Assembly (NCBI GenBank): GCA_900708905.1
Contig: CAADRB010000004.1
Coordinates: 2,359,685 to 2,423,684, forward strand
DNA from: Hymenolepis diminuta
Lineage: Eukaryota > Platyhelminthes > Cestoda > Cyclophyllidea > Hymenolepididae
DNA length: 64,000 bases
Direction of reading: 5' to 3'
Below the pieces are notes generated by a model, which saw nothing but the letters and a program-made list of their open reading frames with translations, was not told where the DNA came from and ran no database searches. Shown one piece after another: positions 12,871 to 26,982 of this stretch. The position numbers and the translations under genes are program-made. The number at the start of each line of letters is the position of its first letter. Positions within the stretch are counted from its first letter, which is position 1.

Positions 12871-15800
12871 TGCTTATTTAGAGGCGACAATTTGACTAGT
12901 AATCATTAATGAATCAAAATAATTATTAATTTTACATTCACATTAAATGCCACCGTAAAGGTCAATGTTGTATTATATTCTTTTTCCTTAAAGCTTAATA
13001 AAGATATAAATGATAAGACTGTCGCCCATCGGAAACTTATCTTTCGTTATTTTATTAATTATAAATGACTGTTTATAATTTAGTGGAGTACCACAGGACA
13101 CTGTCTCTCTATTTTTAACAGTTCTCCAAAGACTGTAACTGGCACATCGATGTTGATGAAAGCGTGACAGGTGTGGATAGTGCTCATGATATTGGCTATC
13201 ACCGAGATGAAGGCAACGACGTGGTGACTGGTTTGTATATTTCTAGTCATTCACTGACAATATTTTCATCATCGGCCACGCCTATCGTCAGTCATCGATA
13301 TATAACTCCGGGTTAAGAAGATCACTGGCCTAAAGACCATAGATAATAATGCTGACTTCTCAATAAAATTTTTAAAATGTATACTTGATTTCTAAGGACG
13401 CTAATATTTATCTATAAGTCCTCGCAAATACTTCAAAGACCATGACACAAACTGTTAGATTAGTAAATGAATTTTAAAAATTTACCAACGCGAAATATTA
13501 CATTATTAAGCAAAGCGGATCAGGAATGTTTACATTAAAGGACAGCTGACTTTATGGTTTAAGTGGTTAGGATAAATAAATCGTTGTCTGCCAGTACAAA
13601 ACAAGTGATATCGATGACCTATTGTAATGAGTAATTCTGGTCAATAAAAGAGTCTGTGAATTCAATCCTTCCCTAACAACAGTTCCAGGACAGTCTGACT
13701 GCCTAGGTCAATGTTAGCAAAAAATTTTCTTGATTTTGAGAAAGGTTACATTGTTCTTGATTCTACTATACAACAACCCATTTATTGACATCACGTCCAA
13801 AAAGTTACCAAATTCATATTCATTTCCAAAGTGGGAAAATATCACTTTTTCATATTAGTGATAGTTATTGGTCAATCTTAATTTGATTTGGGTAAATTTG
13901 ATTGGAAGTGCCGATAAAATCACAATTGCAATTGTCTCATTAAATATAGAGCAGTATTTTATGTATTGTTTTTAGTGAATTTGACAAGCGTTATCGAAAG
14001 AGTCAATAATATTGTTGCCTTTTTGTCGATTCTTTTCTATTCTGGAGCTTAGTCAGTTCAAATTTTCAGTTAATAAAAGAGCAAGGCAACTGAGAAAGCC
14101 TAACCACTTCTTCACCAGAAAGATGGGCAGAATTACGACTTGCCTGAGGTTATCAAATAAATAAACCTTGCTCCTCAACATACACTATTATAAACAGAAA
14201 GAAATTTTTTATAAATTTTCCTAAATAATATTTATCTTGCCGTCTTCGATCATATCAAGTTTACATTTATTAAAGTAGCACTAACTCCATCACCTAAACC
14301 GCGTCAACAGCCTGACCCTCATGAGCCTAATAATCTCCCCTGTAAGCATCTTTAATGGATGTTCAAAATCTGTTAACAAATACATGAATAAGATTAAATT
14401 TACGTAGACTCTAAAGATATGGCTTATTTTAATTAATGATTTCAAGATATACAAATTCGATAGTTGAAAGTAAGAAAAGGGGATCCGCAATCGTTTCTTA
14501 TATTTAAAGGATTCAATATTAGTATTAGTGAAAATGTTCAATAAAATCTAGATAGATGTATTGCAATACATTATATTATTAAAAAATATTGCACAAATAG
14601 TTTTCAATTCTCGATCAATAATAGCATATTCTTATTAGGCCTTCGAGGTAAGGAATATCTAATCTGAAAGAACATGGTCACTATTCTTGCACTTATTTTG
14701 AAAAATACCACAGCACTAACACTTATCCCAAAATTTCATTAATAACAAATATACCTAAATATTATAAACCAAACTCTCAAATCAAAAGAATACATGATAA
14801 TTTGTAAGTAATTTGACGAGTATTTTTATAGGGGCTGGTGATTTCGTTTACTTGAGCAGTATAGTGAAATCTGATTAAATTCAAGAAACTCTTTTGGTCA
14901 GATGATATTAGTGTAGGAACCGCTAGTTTGAACATGATCTTGTTTAAAACATAAGCAGGATGAATAATTGTGTTTTTTCCTTAATTATGAGAGCAATTTG
15001 TCGTCTTTGTTCTCGATCATAAATGCTGGAAAACAAACTTCTGAAACTTAGAATTAGTATTTAGTAATGCAATATTTTGCATTGTTCGTAGTAAAGCCCA
15101 AGAACTGAAGGCCATAATTTGACATTTTTGTGATATCATTTATCATTTTGGGAATTTTCTTAATAGTGTTAAGGCTAAATATGCAATCGGTTACAAGAAA
15201 CAGGCCTAGTAGTATATTTGCATATTACGCGAGAATGCACGTAGAAACTATAAAATAGCATTAATTATTTTAAATAATAAATTGTTTTAAAATATCTATA
15301 ATATTGATTCTCCCGACCTAACTATGACAGTTGAAATACTTGGCAACTTTATATCAGAATCTCCTGTATCGGCGTGAAGATCAAACAAATGCACTGTATC
15401 TTGAAAGAAATTTTTATCTTAACACTCGGTGGGCTTCTAACGGGTTGATATTTATATGCTGACTTAAAGCAGACTTTAAAACGTTTAAAAATGACTATAT
15501 TATGGACATACTTTGAAGATCAGAAACAATTCGCTCAACTGCAGAGATGGTGATGGATCATCAAAGAACTGCGCGCTCAATTCACTGCTCGGAATGCCAA
15601 GAACCCTAAAACAGATACAATAATTAAGTTTCATGCAGACGGAAATTTGAAAAAAAAAATTATGCATGCTTTGCATATTTATAAGAACGTAATATAATTA
15701 AGGATCCTTAATTAGGGAGGTGTTTTTTATAACTTTTCAGTTTTATTTGTCCATCTGAGTAAATTTTTTGGCAAACATTATTCATTTAAGTTGTATTTTT

Positions 15801-17704
15801 TTAGATTTTTATTCCATGAATATGAAAATTCTTTAATTAACTCAAATTTAAATTTATTTTACGATTTTCATAAAAATAAAATGATAATATCAGTCTTGTA
15901 TACTATTTTTCGCTGAAAAATAAGAATGATCACGTGAACTTGACGTCACCTATTAGTTGTGTTGAACAGGGATGAAAAGGAGAGATATAACAAAAATATC
16001 TAAACAAAACCACATAAGTTAAAATGCCTTTGAAATTCCGTGTCATCATTTTGTTAATACTGCTCGGCTTTCAAGATAAATACACTTTCCTTATTCAACA
16101 ACTGGGTGGAGTAGAGTAAGTAATCACCATAAATTAGGTGGTCTTTCATATCTTCAACAAAATTGGGCTTATGTAATCGTATCACTAGGACTATTAATAT
16201 AGTGTGCGATAGAAAATAACAGAAAATAGGTGTAGTGTGGAGATGCAAAGTCTAAATAGAGTCACACACAAAGCTATCACCCTTCCTACCTCTTGCAATC
16301 TTCATAGTGTGGTAAGATGGAAAGAAGGCAGGGTTGTGACGAGCAATTATTATTTGAAAAAGGAAGAGAAGCCACGTAAATCGGGATAGAGGTAAGTTAG
16401 AATTTGGGGGCTCTAAGAAATAAATTGAGGTGCAAAGGCTGTAAAAGGATAAAAGTCTTGAGGGAGGTAAATTTTGCCAATTGCATCTTCTTCGGTCCCT
16501 TCGGATGCAAATTAGTAGGTCACATTGAAACATTAAGCACCTAATAAAGAGTAGAAAAACGGGATGGAACCTTCACCTGAGATCAGGTTGCAATATGTAT
16601 AATAAAGTACTTTAAAAATTAAATTAAAATTTTACGAATTTTATTTGTGTGTTTATAGTATTTCACTGAATAAATTGTGAACTAACTTAATTATCAAATG
16701 GTGATTGTTCATAGATTGCTCAACAGACGCACGAAAGATCTAACACTGTCAACTATACTAATGTATCGAAATGTGGCCTCTTTGTAGCAACCTAGTTTTC
16801 ACTCACTCTATGCCTACGCTTTTTCACCTTCTTCTTGTTTTCAATTATTTTCTCTACTTTTCCCCTTTTCTTTTATTTTCCTCTTTTGTTTAATATAGCC
16901 AAAGTCCTAATTAACCCTTAGTCCTTTTCAGTTGGGAAGAGCGACGCTATGATATTATAAGGGATATCTTTAAGGTCTCCAAAAGCGGTTCCCATGATTG
17001 TATTTAGTACTATTTTAAGTTCACGAAACCAATCGTTTACCAGAACATAAATGATAACAGGTAATGAATACTTTTGAAAAATGGATACAGTATTAAAAAC
17101 TATCAAAGATTTAAAGGGAGGAAATTTAATCCATTTAAACGAATTCTGAATGATCCCAATTGCAAAATCATGAAACATATTTTAGGGAAGCTGGAGTTTC
17201 TCTTCCGTTATGCATTTCTTAAAATGCTAACTATTTTTTTAATCTTGTTATTATCGTTCGGAGAGGCAAATCAATAACTACTGATCTCGATTTTTAAATT
17301 TGGCAGCTATTTGCTGCTATTAATGGTTAATGAAGACACCGTCTATTGGACATGGTTCAGCTCGAGGTGATTTTCAAGTAATTATGATTTAACAGTAAAT
17401 ATAGAATATGTAAATGAGGGGAACACATACAACATGGGATTTCATTTGAAATTTAAATTGTCAATTTGCCTTCAGTTTCTGAAATCCCTTGCGATTCCAT
17501 CATGGATTGTGTGACAACTCTTTGCATCGATCTGATCGTGCACTAAAGTAATAATTTATTACAATATTCCACTCAAGTATGACTCCTAAACTTAATGATA
17601 TGCTAAAAAATTTGTATGTCCTTGAATTCTTAAACGTACTAAAACCTTTATAAAGTATTGGTATTCAATCACTCATTTGTTTCCTATATATGCCTTAAAT
17701 GTAT

Positions 17705-17800
17705 TGATTAAATTGGGTTGTCTCCCAACTACCTCCGAACAGCAGTAGCGATGTAACTCATCCATGTTATCCCATCAGTCTGTAGGGTTACTAGAAATAA
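17705..17800 (+). repeat. Dispersed repeat family B, short copy
   Basis: The stretch AAATTGGGTTGTCTCCCAAC, then ACCTCCGAAC, then a segment like CCATGTTATCCCATCAGTC, aligns with the 3' part of the repeats at 43215-43475 and 60330-60620. The 5' part of the repeat is not evident here. Confidence 0.5.
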
Positions 17801-18645
17801 GATGCTGCTGGAATAGTCTAGCTGGACCATTCCCCATCTAACCACTTTTGACCTTCACCACATTACAAAATGAAGAGAAGGTACGACAATTTGAAGCAGA
17901 ATTTAATGGGAATTTTATGGGCATGAACAGATATAAAACTTCAGGACGCCGCTGATAAGAAGAAACGGATACCAACTAAATGAGTTAATTGCTCTAACTA
18001 CTGCAAATCCCTTGAGGATACACTATGGTTCTACAGGGAATTAGTGCTTCAAGTTCCGCGAATATTCAGAATTTAGCAGAGTATCTGATATCGTATGTGA
18101 ATCTTCGATGAGCAATTCTTCTTCATACCATAATAATAATTGGAAATATAATTTTTTAGATTTATTTAAAATTAAAAATGACAGTTTTTTCAATAATAAA
18201 TGAAATTATAATTAAAGGGGTCGCGAGCATTTACGGAGTTCATATCTAGAAAAATCTTCTCTTCTTACTAAAAATCGGCACAAAATGGAACTCAATTTTT
18301 TTAATTTAATCTTCTTGAGAACACATCAATGAAACAGATTCTCATCAAATTAAAAATTCAATTAAGATACACCATTAGTAAATCTGAATTCTCCCCATTA
18401 GTTCTGATACAAACTCAGAATACAAATGTTTAATATGATTACCGGCAAAAGTTTTAATCAAGTCAAATCTTTGTCACGATCTAAAGTACAATCGAAACAA
18501 ATAATGAATTGAATTCAAAACCAACATGAATCTATCTGTAAGGTCTGAAAGAGTTAGGATGGTTATTGTCAACAGTATCATTATGTATAATTTTACCCTA
18601 CCTTTTTATGAGATGATAATTTATTTCGCATATCACTCCTAATAA

Positions 18646-18912
18646 TTGTTAAAAAGACCAAAAAATGCCTGGTGGATTTCAGAAGAACCAGATGGTACTG
18701 TTTTACTATTTATAAAAAATTCTGCCCTTCTGTATTTAGTACAACACTTAGAACGTCAGTCTGTGCCCTCTTCCATTCTAACGATATGCAACACGGCCGA
18801 AGACACAGACTCAAGGATTCAGACGTCTCACCTTAGTATAAGTAAAAATATCATTTTAGATGAAGTAAAGAAAACTAATACACAATTAAAAGATGACGAG
18901 AGAAAAAAATAA
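18646..18912 (+). CDS. Possible isolated coding exon or gene relic
   Basis: An open frame of 88 codons begins at TTG, not ATG, and ends at TAA. The translation has a reasonable mix of residues (two adjacent Trp near the start, then a hydrophobic stretch, then a charged Lys/Asp/Glu-rich end) and is less AT-biased than its surroundings. No clear splice acceptor, homologue or neighbour is seen. It may be a terminal exon, a relic or chance. Confidence 0.2.
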   Translation: MLKRPKNAWWISEEPDGTVLLFIKNSALLYLVQHLERQSVPSSILTICNTAEDTDSRIQTSHLSISKNIILDEVKKTNTQLKDDERKK

Positions 18913-21900
18913 CAAGTTATGAAGAGTCTTACTTCACTTGTTAGTTAATTTGAAAGTTCACGATTGGATAAGATGATTAAAGCAAATATTTGTCTGAGAT
19001 GACCAGTGTTTATTAATCGATATTTTAAAATTGTGATGAGTGGCGGCTTCAAATCCTTTTTCTTCAAATGGGTGAGGAATAAAAATTATCTTCTATGATA
19101 TTCTGTCGCTTACAGCTTTAACTTGACAGAGATGAGCTGTGCCTAATCATAGTGAACCTTCATAGTTTATTTGTTATATCTTCTATTAACCAGTTTCAGT
19201 TACTTCCCACAAATAAAATTTGCAATTTTTTATTGCTATAATAATATAAATGCCTAATTAACAGTGATTTAATTCATTAGTACTTTTTATTAAATCGATT
19301 GAACATTAAAATTGGCATGCGTAATTATAATTTTCGTCTGTGGGACGGGAATATTAAGGCAGTTCAATAAGGATTAAGAAGAGGAAAATAAAATCAGAAA
19401 TTCAAAAGAGTATGATTTTTATGTATTTATTACACTGAAGTAATTATTTTGATTAATTAATGACGAATGTTAAGTGGTCCAGTCCTCATAATGAACTAAT
19501 TTCCTGCAGACGTCTGCTGTAAGTTTCAGTTTATTATTTTCTTTCAAAAATCTGAGGCTCCTTCTTAGTCTTGAGACGTAATCAGGTTGATCTTAGTTTA
19601 TATGAACATTGAACAGCCAACATAGTCATTCTCTGGTTAAGTTTAATCTGACATTGTCAGCCACTGAGTCGGCTTGATCCGACTAGCTCTTCTGCAACCT
19701 CTTTTGATTACATCAAAACGCATCAGCCTCAGGTCTGACTCCCTCTGCATATATCTCACTGTCACTGCTGTTAGTTCAATCTCCTCCTGTCTCCTTTCTG
19801 TCTTTGCTCTGGGTAGCATAAGTGGCAAGAAGTCTTGCAAGATTGACCTTTAGCTCTCAGTCTGTGCACCTTTTTTCTTCTCGAATGTAATTCGCTACTT
19901 TGTGCTCTAATGTTTAAATCTCAGGATTTTTCCCCGAGTCCTGAGTGAATTCAAGTTTGTGGAGTCTAGAGCTTATTGAACAGTGGGCTAATCGCATCAG
20001 ATACATCTTTGTTCCAATGACAAAGATGCTTTCATTTGGGTGGATAATAAGAATATATGTCTTTCAAGTATTTAACTTATCTTGTCATTGACCAAACGAA
20101 TTTAAATCTTACTGAATTTTGTAAAATAACCAACTGTTTTGCTTTGGAAAACTTGCACAATAAATACCGTAGCGTATGTGTCAATTGTCAGTAAACAGTT
20201 GCGCTTAAGGTAGTTCAGCTGCCTAAGTTTTCCTGGTTTTCATCTTAGGCATGAAGTATGACAGACTTTAGTCAATCCAAAAAGGATGACAAAGCACCTA
20301 TCAGTAATAATTTTTGATTCTAACTAATCTTTCGCCTTTTCTGGTCATCACAAGGTAAGAAGGAAATAGAGATGATGGAAAGAAGAGTTATAATTAGTGA
20401 AAACAAGGCGACGGCGATAGCCATGTAACTATTAAACCGAAATTTTGTTCAGGGTTAATAATTTGGTGTCAAAATACGGGAAAAATCAAGTAATAACTTA
20501 AAGTCATATATAGTACCAGAAAAGTATACCAAAACGGACTGCAAATAGTTTTGCAATATTTTATAGACCTACGATTTCATTAATACATCTACTGTGAAAA
20601 TTGAAAGTGTTTCATTTTGAAACCATGACTCCAATATAATCTTATTTACAGTTGCTCTGCTTTTGTTCATCGAAACCCTCATGCTTGGAAATATCTTGGG
20701 GTTTTCTTTAGATATGGAATTCCCGAAATTTGTCCATTTTAAGCTACTCCTCATATTAAGATTCGCCCCGCTATTCGATTCATATTCGAGAAACTTCTTT
20801 TTTGTTAGTGTAATATTCTTACAGGAAACCTTAGAAATGGAGAAAAATTATGATCAACAGCTAATCTAAATTTAAAAATACTTTTAGGAATTTTTACAAA
20901 AACAAATTCCTAATGGTTTTGGAATTTTTAATTGCAATTTACTATCTGCAATTTTATTTTAGATTCGAGAGTTCTTCATAACCTCTGGTAAAATTTTAGT
21001 TTTTTTTGCATACTATTCTACCTTCATTTCACTTCGTTTTGATTCACTTTTTTCAAATAAGTCAAGCAACTAGGGAAATTTCTCCTCAATTAAAGTTCCT
21101 CCCGAGTTTGGTCTGTCATTTTCCTTTTCTTCCGCTAGCATCCTCCTTCATTGTTTCATTCTTTTAATTGAAATTCAGCCTAAACTTTTCCACTTCCGTG
21201 TTATACTTTGTTGAAATTGTCGCAAACTGGTTAAAATGAAGGGGAATCTTCGTCTAATTTTATGCATATATAATCTTTATGGTGCTCATGGCAATTAAAA
21301 TAATGGCGATCTGTAATCATGACATAGTATTGAAACATAGTAAGTACCAAAGTTGTCTAGTAAAAGATAAAACGGGAGATCGAAAGGAGAATCTAATGAA
21401 GATTGGATATCAAGTGCATGACTTCACTTAAGTCCTGGAAGTGTTGAATTGATCTTCTCTCAGAAGAGCTGGAATTTTTTGTAATATTTAAAACAAAATT
21501 TCCATGTTTTGATCCCTGAGTTTCTGTGTGAGTTCATGTCCGCGATATTCAGAATTTGTTGACCAATTCCTTGTCATGAGCAAGCAGGCATCTAAAAAAT
21601 AGTAAAACACCCGATGTGACTTCTAAATATTGAATTTCATTACATATTAGTGACATTCAATGAATAGTTTTTAATCCATCCACTGAAGGGCACCTATGTG
21701 GTCACTAGTCCTATTCTAACTGTCTTGAAAAGAACAGGGGCGATACCACTGGATGTTTCCACATCCAACCTACAATTTTGTCATTAACTCCATGAGTATC
21801 TTGTGATTATTATTAATTAAAAGGATTTAACAGATTTCGTTCGTAAATTTAGAAACAACTTAACTGATGCTAGCGGATAGGCAAACGCATCAATGTGATC

Positions 21901-24326
21901 TGTCTATTGTGCAAGTCTTATTGGTTGTTCTTAAACTAGATCGACCGTCTATTATTAATATGTGGAAAGTGTACCTCTCAGAGTCCTGAGCACATTCAGT
22001 CCCCTTTCGGAATTTTGATTTAGATTAACTGATGTTCACCCCACCTATCCCAGCCCAGTACTACATCTATTTCAGATAGTGTGCTAATCAAGTACCGTAA
22101 AATTTTCCCCTAATTTCTTTAGATAACGCCTTTTATATGTCCTTCCAACGTCATTTTCAAAACCATATGAAGGCTAAATGAAGGGAGGGTTTGCTTTTCA
22201 TTAAAAGCTAAGTGCACACTGCGATAAAATATCATCCAGTTACCTCTCAAGAGGTGACATTTCGAATGATAGATAAAGAGTTTTATTGCATATTGCAGGA
22301 ATAAAAAACTTATCTTTTTATTAATATTTTTATAATTTGACAAATTCCAACACAATAAGCGAGATATCATTATTGAAAACTTCATAAAATCTGTCATGCC
22401 AGAATATTTTGTCATAGATATGATGGAAAAGAAAGTTTATTGGTGCACAAACACTTTTTAGAGAATAGTTTAGGGCATAGAGCCTCTTAAAAATTATATT
22501 TCAGTAAATAAAATTTATTTCAGACGATAATCAGTAGTAATCATCTTTGCCCACGGAATATGTCAGCCCAAAATATATTAATTATAACTGGTTATTCTCT
22601 TTTTATCAGGGTTAATCTGAATTAGTCATGGGATTCTCGAAAAGTGATGATGAGACTATTTTCGGGAAATTCTCCCATGTCATCCAAAACCGATCATCAC
22701 GATTTTATATTACGAATATGAAATAAAGATGTTTTAATAAACACGATCATTTCAAGCGCATTATGAAACTAGAGTAGAAGGCAAGAGTGTTGTATCCTCA
22801 GACCAACTCATTAAATTGACATTGGCTATTAATAAGAATGACTGCTGAAGCTTAGACCACCGTCGATTTGATCTCAGTTTTGCTCGTCCATTATGTCTAG
22901 ACTAATAGCGATAAATCAAGGGATAATAGGAGGAAGTAAAAATTATCAGTTCGTTGATGTTTAAGCAAAACTTTTTATTTGATATTACTACTGAAAAATC
23001 AAATTCTGTAATAACTGTTTTTGCTCTTGCACCGTTCTACAGATATGTGGATCAAAAGTGAAGTCATTTGCTAAATTTCCCATTGCTTTGGTTTTATAAA
23101 AGACAGAGTTCATGAGAAAACTCTTCATTAAAGAATGATTGACAACGTTGACCTTTAATTCAGTACGAGTCTCTTCAAAAGATATTATGAGAAAGTAGCT
23201 GGGTAGTGAAGGAGTAAAATCTTTTGCCCATTGAGCTGACCCTCTCTACCCTTTCCTCAAATTATATTCTTGTATCTGTGTGTCTGCTTGTTCAAATTGT
23301 GCAATATATACAGCTTCCAAATACAATAGGGCATATCTATAATAGAAATTAACTTGATTAAAGGTTAATCAATAATTTATTAGAAGATATTAAAAAGTTT
23401 CCAAAAAGAACTTATAGATTTATTATAAAGCTCCTAAACAATTCAAACAATTTACGTCTGTCAACGATCAACTCCGTCATTTAAACTCTGTCCAAGAAAA
23501 GTCTGAACTGGAAACTGTTAAACTCTTTCGAGTGCATGGAGGAAATCCAGTTAGCTCTGCAATGTTTAAAATATCTTTGCTACTTTTACCTACTTGCGCA
23601 TGCCTATAAAATGATACAATAAATCAAAATACCATTACCGACTAGTTAATTATACCAGCGAATCGACAAGCTATAACTATCATTCACATAAATTCAATAA
23701 TGTTGAGCTTTGGAATATTTATCTACCATAAGGTGCATTGCATGCCTCATGAGAAATGAACAAGCAGATGGCAATTTGACCTCACTGTACACTTCTATTT
23801 TACTCTCTGCTTCGCAATTTATGTCTACATGGCACTCCATGAATAAATTTGTGAATTTCTTTCATTACCATAGTTTCAATTGATGAAGATCTAATTTGAA
23901 GTTGATTTAAAATATAGTTTTTTAAGCATATACGTCCTATCTTGATTTAATCGATCTATACACTTTACTTGTTTATCTAGGCTGAGCCATGTTTTGGACA
24001 CTGTTTTAAAAAGCTCAGTATGGACGCCAAGTTTTCCTCTCATGTTCTATATCCTCTCCGATACTCCTATTTACTTTATCTTACATTTAATAGGGTTATT
24101 AATAGGATTACCACACACGACTTAATGTGCTTTGTTTGTCTCCAGTCATAGTTCGTTTATGAAATTTTGATTTATGAAAGCGTCTAAAAAGTGTCCTACT
24201 GAATGCCGAAAAACTGACAGTCTTTCGTATTAGTATATAATATATACTCTAAATTCAATTCTCTTAGAAAAAGCAGTATCTGTCCTCATTTATCTTGATG
24301 CAAAATAAAATTTGTATTTTTTCCAG

Positions 24327-24412
24327 ATTTTCCGTTTTGGGGCGTAACCAGAACGGCGGATTTTTACATACTGCTGAAGCATCAAACTGGGCTGGTCCTC
24401 CATCCGTTTGGT
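24327..24412 (+). CDS. Possible short terminal exon
   Basis: After a good acceptor (ttttttccag, ending 24326) a GC-richer stretch reads, in phase 1, FSVLGRNQNGGFL followed by a run ending NWAGPPSVW and a TAG stop. Base composition shifts back to AT-rich after the stop. I cannot name the protein and see no partner exon. Confidence 0.2.
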
Positions 24413-26982
24413 AGTCAAAATAAAGGAAGTATTGAAGATTTTTTCTGCCTAATTAGCTTGTCAAATGTGCATATTGCTTTTGAGTAAATATTAATCTTTT
24501 TCATTTACGGTCTGCGGTTCTAGAGGTCAAGAAATAGTGAAAAAGAGTCTATCCAGTGAGTTATTAAAATTAACACTTGAAAAAACGTAAAGAAGTTTTA
24601 AAGAAGGTAAAAATAAGGCAATAAGTAACTTAATGTTGGTGACATTCGTTGTAACCGTAGCCTCAATAATAGAGCGATATTTTAATAAAACATTTAAAAG
24701 AATTTATCCAGCTTGTAAGCTGAGATAAGATCACTTTCGAAGAAATTTTGAAGCATAAGGGAAAAATGAATCACAACTTTGTTAAAAGGTAACGTTCCTT
24801 AGCACTCATTTTGAGCAGATGAAAAACTTTCTGATAAAAATTACCCTATTTTATACAATACCTGGCCATTTTGTAGTTAGTGCAGTTTTCCATACCTTTT
24901 CTAAATGAATACAAACCTCTGACACTGAAGATGCTCCCTTTAATTAATACGCCATTGGTACACGAAAAAATCAACTTTGGCATGCATAATCAGATTGAAA
25001 GAAATCATCCATTCTCATACAGTTTCATTTCAATAAGGGATCTTCATATAATTTCTTCGTAGCACGCGTTTGTTGTTAACTGGGATGGTCATACCATGAA
25101 ACCGTAAACCCTAAGTCCTATGATACCCAACTCCACATCTCAGGGCCTCTTTATTACTACTACCCGTGTATCCCTAGTTAAAAGTCAAAGAGAGTTGGAG
25201 TACGTTTACGTCTTTGATACAAAAAGAGGGTTTGTTGGACATCGTCTTTACAGATGTCCTGTTATCGGAAGAAGAAGTAACAGAGATCTACTCCACTTTC
25301 TAAATTAAAGACAGAGCATTTTTGGAGACAGGCACAAACTGCACGGTCCGTTTATTCCAAATGTATTGGCTTGTAAAAAATGTTCCAGCAATATTTTCGA
25401 AGTACATTCTCTTATTTTTCACAAATGCCGAGTTATTACAGATTTCTATTTGATCTACTAGCAAGATATATTTTGAAGAAAATATTTTTATATGTATCAC
25501 TCCTCCTTCTATATTTACTTACTTCAGATTTATGTCTCAGTTTTCCAGAAACAAAAGTATTTACCTAAACATCTGTTCCATCTTGTCTTGCGGTAAAACA
25601 CCAATCGCAGCTACTATGGCCCTTAAATTATAGCAGAGTGTAGTATCACTATGAGGGAAACCAAGGGCAATGTTTGGTTCCTCTATTCTTTCACACGCGG
25701 ACGGAAACCATTTAAATTCCCTTTGTTAATTATGTAAGACTCACACCCTGATTTTCAGGGTTCAGATATGTTATCTGTTAAATTCTGTTCAAAATGCCTT
25801 CTAAATCTATACATTCAGCATCAATCTCTCCTTTTTATTTGACTGTTTGAAATTCAAGATTTAGTGTTTGCAATGTAAATGTAAGCGTTTATGTATTTGG
25901 CCTAGTAGCTAAGAGCATTTCCTGTTATCAGTATAACGCGTAACCACTTAATCCGCACGTATGAATCTACAATAAAGATAATGCAACGAAACCACCATAA
26001 AATACGAAATATAATTCCTCGCCGCGATCGCTTTATCACAACAATCTTATAATGCAGGTTTATATCTTCAGTGATTACGTACCATTTATCCCGCTTTTGT
26101 CTGGGGATTGGTTTGCCTGATTACCATCCACCAATTTTCTTTCTTAATAAGTGATTACGATTACTATTCATCTATGACACTCAAGGAAAAAACAAATTTA
26201 TTTAGAACAGTTTGATCGATTGTTACCGATGCAGTTCGAAAAATCATTGAGCGCATACGCTGACTCATGCATTTACTTTGACCTCATTTTTCATTGGTCG
26301 ATAGTAATAAGAACGAAGAGCGCAAAACAGTCAACTTGACATAGCGTGTCGTGGTTAGGTACCTTTATTGCAATCTGTTTATCATTAACTCTGTGTTAAT
26401 TTTATTTCCTCCTATTCACATTTTTAATCCCTCCTAATGCCCTCTCTTTTTTCCCCTTCTCTTTCTTTTCCTTGGTCAATATACACAAGGTTTAATTTAA
26501 CGTTCTTCCGATTTGGGTAAGACTGTTGAATCCAGCTATCCTTTAGGAATGTTATTAATTTCAAAAGAGGATCTCTTTAAGTTTAACTTGGTCAGGCTTT
26601 TAAATTAATTCAACTGATGGGATTGAGTGTTGTTTTAATCCTGTAGTCTTTAACTTCCGGGATTGGAGATTTATAAATTTGACTGGTACGGTTTCATTAA
26701 AGATATTTCTTTTCCCCTATTTAATGTATTTGACTTTATAATGAATAAACTCATCCTTTTATGAAGGACAACAATTCTGTTTAATTTGAAATATTCTATT
26801 TGAAGTTCATCTCAATTTCTTAGTTAAAGGAAAAAGATTTAATTGTATGCGTTTTGCTGGAGGGGCAATGTCACATAATTAATGAGGGGGAGGAAAAAGG
26901 ACAGTTAATGAGACTAAAATTTATGCACAAATGATCATAAAACGTCTAAAATATATTCCGTCCATTCGATTTTTCATTTTTG

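Larger units (their letters stand above)
12308..26982. other. Long AT-rich region without a supported gene
   Basis: After the TAA at 12305-12307 the first AATAAA on the plus strand that I noticed is at 12998-13003, a possible poly(A) signal. The rest holds a faint tRNA-like scrap near 12795-12870, a dispersed repeat fragment at 17705-17800, two weak coding-like stretches (18646-18912 and 24327-24412) and a GC-richer block at about 19650-19880 with only broken frames. Another tRNA-like scrap lies near 25895-25965. Confidence 0.5.

Noticed and set aside
16252..16533. 93-codon minus-strand open frame
   Set aside because: No ATG-context, splice or domain evidence; composition equals background.
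25895..25965. tRNA-like segment (GGCCTAGTAGCTAAGAGC...)
   Set aside because: Boxes are too degraded and no cloverleaf is apparent; at most a SINE scrap.
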